From: Kribbella voronezhensis
Lineage (GTDB): Bacteria; Actinomycetota; Actinomycetes; Propionibacteriales; Kribbellaceae
NCBI RefSeq assembly: GCF_004365175.1
Contig: NZ_SOCE01000001.1
Location: 979,154 to 1,043,153, forward strand
Direction of reading: 5' to 3'
DNA length: 64,000 nt
In this document: positions 59,691 to 64,000 of the stretch, one piece after another
How the letters are laid out: every line of letters begins with the position of its first letter
How positions within the stretch are numbered: the stretch's first letter is position 1
The notes under the pieces: generated by a model
Told to the model about the DNA's origin: nothing
Seen by the model: only the letters and a program-made list of their open reading frames with translations
Databases searched by the model: none
Made by a program: the position numbers and the translations under genes

Positions 59691-60362
59691 TTAGGGGGTG
59701 GTGGGGTGGCGCCAGAGGGTGGTGGCGAGGCAGAGGGACCAGATCAGGGAGAGGATGATGGTGAACTGGCCGATCATCGCGGCGCCGGCGATCAGGATGA
59801 GGGTTGAGCAGGCGAAGCCGACGTAGGCGAGCCATTTCGGCAGGATGTGGGTCCGCATGACGACGACCGAGACGGCCAGGATGGTCAAGCCCAGGGCTGT
59901 CATGGCGACGCTGCCGATCAGGTCGTAGTTGAGGGCGGTGGAGTAGCGCAGGACCTCGAGGCCGGGCAGCGGTTCGCCATCGACCTTCACCATTCGCCCG
60001 ATCACGCCACGCAGCGCCGCTGAGACCAGCAGCGTCGTACTGAAGATCAGGCCCATCGAGCGGGCGAACATCGCCCATTGCCGCGCGGTGCTCCTCGCCG
60101 TGAGCGTCGTGAAGTAGTTGATGATGACAACGAACAACAAGGCGGCCGCGATCGCGCAGTACTGCGAGACGATGCCGGCCAGTTGTTTGTCGCTCTCCTG
60201 CCACCACGCGAGCAACTTCGCGTCGCTCGCCCGGTGCGGTACGTCGACGCTGGCAACGGTCCAGAAGAACGCGACCGCGAAGAGAGCCGCCGCGGCCGCC
60301 GCGACCTTGGCCGCTGACGTCCTTGCTGTCCGGGTGTGAGTAGGTGCTGTGGTGGTTGCCAT
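59691..60362 (-). CDS. Six-helix membrane protein of unknown function
   Basis: This 223-residue protein has a Thr/Ala/Arg-rich start, then about six hydrophobic helices from residue 20 on. An exported-looking segment WWQESDKQLAGIVSQYC follows the first helix, and a loop MVKVDGEPLPGLEVLRYSTAL is exposed. The layout resembles DUF4386-type membrane proteins, which I offer only as a weak match. ATG 60362. It is divergent from the two-component system genes across a 140-base gap. Confidence 0.65.
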   Translation of the reverse strand: MATTTAPTHTRTARTSAAKVAAAAAALFAVAFFWTVASVDVPHRASDAKLLAWWQESDKQLAGIVSQYCAIAAALLFVVIINYFTTLTARSTARQWAMFARSMGLIFSTTLLVSAALRGVIGRMVKVDGEPLPGLEVLRYSTALNYDLIGSVAMTALGLTILAVSVVVMRTHILPKWLAYVGFACSTLILIAGAAMIGQFTIILSLIWSLCLATTLWRHPTTP

Positions 60363-60502
60363 GACGAGACTCCTCGAGATCGGGCCGGTTGAGTGCGTCC
60401 AGCGTCGATCTTTCGTGCGGCGGGAGCGACGGAGTGGGCACTGGTCTTCGGATCAGGGCTGTCCCTGAGTACGCCGTACGGATTTCCTGCCACTATGACG
60501 AG

Positions 60503-62449
60503 ATGAGCAGGATCGCGGGGAGACTGGCACGGGTGGTGACCTGGCCGCTCGGACCTGCGCTCTTCGTCGGCATGGGTGTGGTCCAGAGCCGGCTCGACGG
60601 TGCCGTCCCGATGGCACCCTCGGACGTCCTGTACCTGGTCGCCATGCTGGTCTGCTGGGTGGTGGGCGTCGTCCTCACCTGGCGAGTCGTCGATCAACCC
60701 GCCGGCTGGGCCTTCCTGGGACTCGGCACCGCCCTGGCCTGGAGTGGGTTCGCCGAGCTGTACGCCGGTCTTGCGCTCAGCTCACACCAGGCGTCGCACG
60801 GTCCGTTGATGGCGACCTTCAGCGACAGCAGCTTCGTCTGGTGGTTCCTTTTCCTTGCCCTCGGCCTCCAATTCACGCCGGCCGTCCGGCCTTCGTCGCG
60901 GATCCTGCCGATCCTGACGGTCGTGTCCGGCACAGTCTTCCAAGTAGCCGCTCTGCTGCGCTCCACACAGCTGGAGCGTCCGTACGCCGATCTCGTCAGC
61001 CCCTGGGCGATCAAGGGATTCGCCGGCCCGATCTCCGTCCTGGCCGCCGTCGCGGTGATCGTGCTCGGCCTCTGCCTGCTGGCCTCGGTGTATGTGCTCG
61101 TCACGGCCTTCCGTCGTGCGCGGGGCGACGCCCGTCGGCAGTTGCTGTGGCTGGTCGCCGGTGCGGCACCGCTCGCACCAGGTGTGATCGCGTCGTTCGC
61201 AGTGTCGTACGCCGGATTCGACACCGTCGCGGGCTGGGTGCTCAGCGCCTGCGTGATCACTCTCGCGTTGGGTGCCGCATTCTCTGTGGCGAAGTACCGC
61301 CTGTACGACGTCGAGCGGATCGTCACCGACTCTGCCGCGTACGCGATCTCGACCGGCTCGGTCATCGCCGTCTTCGGTCTGGTGGTCGTGGTCATCACGA
61401 AAAGCCTTCCTGTGCAGGGCGATTCACAACTGCTGACGATCCTGGCCACCTTGGCCGCGAGCGGTGTCGCCCGGCCGGCGTACGTGTGGGCCCGGCGGGT
61501 CGTCGATCGTCGTTTCAACCGGCGCCGCTTCGACGCCGTCCAATTGCTACGAGCCGGGCTGGCCCAGCCGTCGCCCGATCTCGATGCTCTGCTGATCGAA
61601 GCGACCGGAGATTCGCAAGCGCGCGTGCTCTTCCCGGCCGATGGTGGCTGGGTCACCTCCGACGGTCGCGCGGCCGTGCCTGGTCCGCACGTGGTCGACT
61701 TGCTTCGCCGGGACCAGGTGGGTGCGCGCATCGAGTTCGACCCGTCGCGGTGCGATCGCGCCGTCGTGGAAGCGGTCGTCCATGAAGCCTCGGCAGAGAT
61801 CGACAACCTGGGTCTGCGGGCCGAACTCGCCAAGCAGGTCGAGCAGATCACCGAGTCGAGGGCCCGCCTCGCCGGCGCGTATCTGGAGGAACGTCGCAGG
61901 ATGGAGCGCGACCTCCACGACGGCGCCCAGCAACGTATTCTCGCGATCGCCCTGCAGCTCCGCTCCGCCCGCGTCAACGGCGCCGACGCCGTACTACGGG
62001 CCGAAGTCGACCAGGCCATCACGGATCTCGCGCTCACGGTCCAGGACCTCCGCGACCTCGCGAGCGGGCTGCAGCCGGCCGCGCTGGCCGGTGGCGGTCT
62101 CCGGGCCGCGACCGACGAGCTGGCCAGCCGGATCCCGGTCCGCATGAAGCTCGACGTGATCGACCAACGGTTCTCCGCTTCGGTCGAGAGCGCGGCCTGG
62201 TTCGTGATCGCGGAGGCGGTCGCGAACGTCGTCAAGCACGCCCAGGTCGAAGAGGTGGCGATCCGGGTGTCTGCCAACCGATCGGAGCTGCGGGTCGCCG
62301 TTCTCGACCACGGGGTTGGCGGCGTCGATCCCCAGGGCCGCGGGCTGCAAGGGCTGGCCGACCGGATCGCCGCTCTCGGTGGAGCGCTGTCGGCCGGTGA
62401 CCAGCCGGGCGGCGGGACCAGAGTGGAGGCGGTGCTGCCATGCGGGTAG
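60503..62449 (+). CDS. Membrane sensor histidine kinase, NarL/DesK type
   Basis: This 648-residue kinase has an N-terminal sensor of about eight membrane helices (residues 12-300), a linker with a coiled coil (about 420-460), a HisKA_3 dimerisation region and a C-terminal ATPase. The phospho-acceptor His472 is in RRMERDLHDGAQQRIL. The ATPase (about 550-645) has VIAEAVANVVKHAQ (N box) and GRGLQGLADRIAALGG (G box). It signals to the overlapping response regulator; the stimulus is unknown. ATG 60503 removes non-membrane residues present in the longer frame from 60389. Confidence 0.88.
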   Translation: MSRIAGRLARVVTWPLGPALFVGMGVVQSRLDGAVPMAPSDVLYLVAMLVCWVVGVVLTWRVVDQPAGWAFLGLGTALAWSGFAELYAGLALSSHQASHGPLMATFSDSSFVWWFLFLALGLQFTPAVRPSSRILPILTVVSGTVFQVAALLRSTQLERPYADLVSPWAIKGFAGPISVLAAVAVIVLGLCLLASVYVLVTAFRRARGDARRQLLWLVAGAAPLAPGVIASFAVSYAGFDTVAGWVLSACVITLALGAAFSVAKYRLYDVERIVTDSAAYAISTGSVIAVFGLVVVVITKSLPVQGDSQLLTILATLAASGVARPAYVWARRVVDRRFNRRRFDAVQLLRAGLAQPSPDLDALLIEATGDSQARVLFPADGGWVTSDGRAAVPGPHVVDLLRRDQVGARIEFDPSRCDRAVVEAVVHEASAEIDNLGLRAELAKQVEQITESRARLAGAYLEERRRMERDLHDGAQQRILAIALQLRSARVNGADAVLRAEVDQAITDLALTVQDLRDLASGLQPAALAGGGLRAATDELASRIPVRMKLDVIDQRFSASVESAAWFVIAEAVANVVKHAQVEEVAIRVSANRSELRVAVLDHGVGGVDPQGRGLQGLADRIAALGGALSAGDQPGGGTRVEAVLPCG

Positions 62450-63090
62450 TCATCGCCGACGACTCCGCACTGCTGCGGGAAGGCCTTGCCCGGCTGCTGG
62501 CCGAATCCGGAGTCGAGGTCTGCGAGAAAGTTGCCGACGGCACCGGATTGGTTGCCGCGGTCGACCGCCATCGCCCCGATGTCGCGATCGTCGACATCCG
62601 GATGCCGCCCACCTACACCCACGAGGGCGCGGTGACGGCGATCGAGCTTCGCGACCGGATCCCCGCTCTCGGCGTGCTGCTGTTGTCCCAGGCCGTCGAG
62701 ACCCATTTCGCCTCCCAGTTGTTGGAGCGTCATGCCGAACGTTTCGGCTACCTGCTGAAGGACCGGGTCGTCGATGTCGAGACCCTGATGGGCGCGTTGC
62801 GCACGATCTCCGCCGGCGGGACGGTGCTGGATCCCGAGATCGTGCGGCATCTGATGCGCGCGGATTCCGCCGGCGACCCGCTAGCTGCGTTGACCGAGCG
62901 GGAACGCGACGTGCTCGCCCTGATGGCCGAAGGCCGGTCCAACTCGGCGATCGCGCAGCGGCTGACGGTCAGCCTCAAGACCGTCGAAAGCCACATCGCG
63001 AACATCTTCAGCAAGCTCGGTCTGCACGGCGCCCAGGACGACCACCGCCGCGTCCTCGCAGTACTGGCCGCTCTTCGCGGTTCGCAGTAG
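62440..63090 (+). CDS. NarL/LuxR-family response regulator
   Basis: This 216-residue protein has a receiver domain with phospho-acceptor Asp52 (VAIVDIRMP), acidic DD pair (VIADDSA) and Lys in YLLKDRV. A LuxR-type DNA-binding domain (about residues 148-205, LTERERDVLALMAEGRSNSAIAQRLTVSLKTVESHI) follows. It overlaps the kinase gene by ten bases, so the two form one translational unit. The stop TAG abuts the stop of the convergent sigma gene. Confidence 0.95.
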   Translation: MRVVIADDSALLREGLARLLAESGVEVCEKVADGTGLVAAVDRHRPDVAIVDIRMPPTYTHEGAVTAIELRDRIPALGVLLLSQAVETHFASQLLERHAERFGYLLKDRVVDVETLMGALRTISAGGTVLDPEIVRHLMRADSAGDPLAALTERERDVLALMAEGRSNSAIAQRLTVSLKTVESHIANIFSKLGLHGAQDDHRRVLAVLAALRGSQ

Positions 63091-63972
63091 TCAGGCGGCA
63101 TAGTCGCGGAGGGTTCTTCTGCAGCGACGACGCAACGCTCGAAGTGCGTCACGTTCCAGGGTGGACGTCTGCTCTGGTGTGAGGCCGAGCTGCTCGGCGG
63201 TCTCCTCGAGGGTGGTGGGCGGCCGGCCGGTCAAGCCGAAGCGGAGGCGCAAGACGGTCTGGCCGAGGTCGTCGAGGAAGTCGAGCTGATGATTGAGATC
63301 ACGGCGTAGCGCGGCTTGCAGGACGATCGACTCGTCGTCGATCTCCAGATCCGTCTCCTCCACATCGAGGGAGTCGGGGCGGACCTTCCAGGCGTTCGCG
63401 CGCTCGACCCGCGCCGGGGTCAGGCACGCTGCTGCCGCCACCTCCGCGGCGGTCGGCTCCCGGCCCAGTCGCTGGGTCAGGTCGCGGTGGACGGCCGCGA
63501 CCCGGGTCGCGTCGGTGTAGGCCTGCGCCGGCATCCGGATCAGCCGTGATCGATCGGAGACGGCGCGGCCGATGGCCTGGCGGATCCACCAGATCGCGTA
63601 CGTCGAGAACCGGTGGCCGCGGCGGTGGTCGAAGCGCTCGATCGCGCGCATCAGGCCGAGGTTGCCCTCCTGGATCAGGTCCAGCAGCGAGACCCCCTTG
63701 CCGGCGTACCGCTTGGCGAGGGAGACGACCAGGCGGAGGTTGCCCTCGATCATCCGGCGTCTGGCCTGCCTGCCCAGCTCGGCCACGGCGAGCAGGTCGG
63801 CCCGGTCGGCCGGTGCCGCGCCCTCGAGCCGGTCGGCGGCGAGCAGCCCGGCCTCGATCCAGTACGAGAGCTCCCGGACCTCCTCCAGGGTGAGTAGTTC
63901 GTGCCGCCCGATATCGCGCAGGTAGGCGACGAGCGCGCTGACGTCGGCGGGTTCGCAGTCGAGTTCGGCCAT
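63091..63972 (-). CDS. Group 2 sigma-70 factor
   Basis: This 293-residue protein has sigma region 1.2, region 2 ([56 protein letters not shown], about residues 83-138), region 3 and region 4 ([28 protein letters not shown], about 240-285). Region 1.1 is short, which fits actinobacterial HrdD/SigB-like non-essential group 2 sigmas used under stress or stationary phase rather than the housekeeping factor. The ATG at 63972 has a GAGGGG site upstream. Confidence 0.93.
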   Translation of the reverse strand: MAELDCEPADVSALVAYLRDIGRHELLTLEEVRELSYWIEAGLLAADRLEGAAPADRADLLAVAELGRQARRRMIEGNLRLVVSLAKRYAGKGVSLLDLIQEGNLGLMRAIERFDHRRGHRFSTYAIWWIRQAIGRAVSDRSRLIRMPAQAYTDATRVAAVHRDLTQRLGREPTAAEVAAAACLTPARVERANAWKVRPDSLDVEETDLEIDDESIVLQAALRRDLNHQLDFLDDLGQTVLRLRFGLTGRPPTTLEETAEQLGLTPEQTSTLERDALRALRRRCRRTLRDYAA

Positions 63973-64000
63973 CGGTAATCCCCTCTCTCGAAAGGGATAG

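Noticed and set aside
60694..62850. 718-codon open frame on the minus strand.
   Set aside because: Shadow of the histidine kinase and response regulator genes.

Overview
The window is GC-rich DNA with a high density of genes on both strands, many GTG starts, frequent 1-4 nt stop/start overlaps and AAGGAG-type ribosome binding sites. Together with a mycothiol-dependent maleylpyruvate isomerase-like protein, a PucR regulator, a SCO6880-type ATPase and many secreted glycosidases and oxidases, this points to a soil actinomycete. My best guess is Propionibacteriales (Kribbella/Nocardioides-like), inferred from gene style only. About 57 protein genes and two tRNA genes are supported. Long antisense ORFs are GC-driven shadows and were left out.

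Region 1 (1-9892, all minus strand) is a tightly packed operon for a type IV secretion/conjugation-like apparatus. In transcription order it encodes a TcpC/VirB8-like protein, a small VirB2/TrbC-like membrane protein, a two-helix membrane protein, a SCO6880/VirB4-like ATPase, a VirB6/TrbL-like protein, a second VirB8-like protein, a lysozyme-like cell-wall hydrolase, and the start of an M48-like membrane metallopeptidase that runs off the left edge. No relaxase, integrase or att site is visible.

Region 2 (10304-16065) holds an aldo/keto reductase, thioredoxin, a D-amino-acid-dehydrogenase-like flavoprotein divergent from a PucR regulator, and a secreted protein of unknown function. Its intergenic DNA is unusually structured. 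The main example is three hairpins spaced exactly 34 nt apart with identical loops and compensating stems.

Region 3 (16328-22300) is a phenolic-lipid-type cluster: a type III polyketide synthase, an ICMT-like methyltransferase and an FAD hydroxylase (the srsABC set of Streptomyces griseus) facing a UbiA prenyltransferase. A LysR regulator and an MFS exporter follow.

Region 4 (22346-32807) carries a secreted lysyl-oxidase-like protein that appears to start at AUC, an exported GH27 alpha-galactosidase, a DUF427 protein, an SDR with its HxlR regulator, a quinone-reductase/SnoaL pair, a SulP transporter fused to a beta-carbonic anhydrase, and a PAP2-like phosphatase.

Region 5 (33100-46600) has a YpfJ-type metallopeptidase, an S41 protease with a histone-H1-like tail, secreted and membrane proteins, phospholipase C, two aldo/keto reductases, exonuclease III, a lipoprotein and a TIM-barrel protein. 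Two intergenic regions hold a dispersed repeat family; a third, inverted copy lies next to tRNA-Asn.

Region 6 (46600-55950) has a TetR regulator, an M1 peptidase, an MDMPI protein, a GyrA-helix-like small protein, tRNA-Asn, a 47-residue membrane protein, tRNA-Met, a MarR/flavin monooxygenase pair, a decayed transposase tail, an APH-type kinase and a membrane protein. Region 7 (56088-64000) has a GH3 glycosidase under a LacI-type operator, a G-rich repeat block, a membrane protein, a NarL-type two-component system and a group 2 sigma factor.
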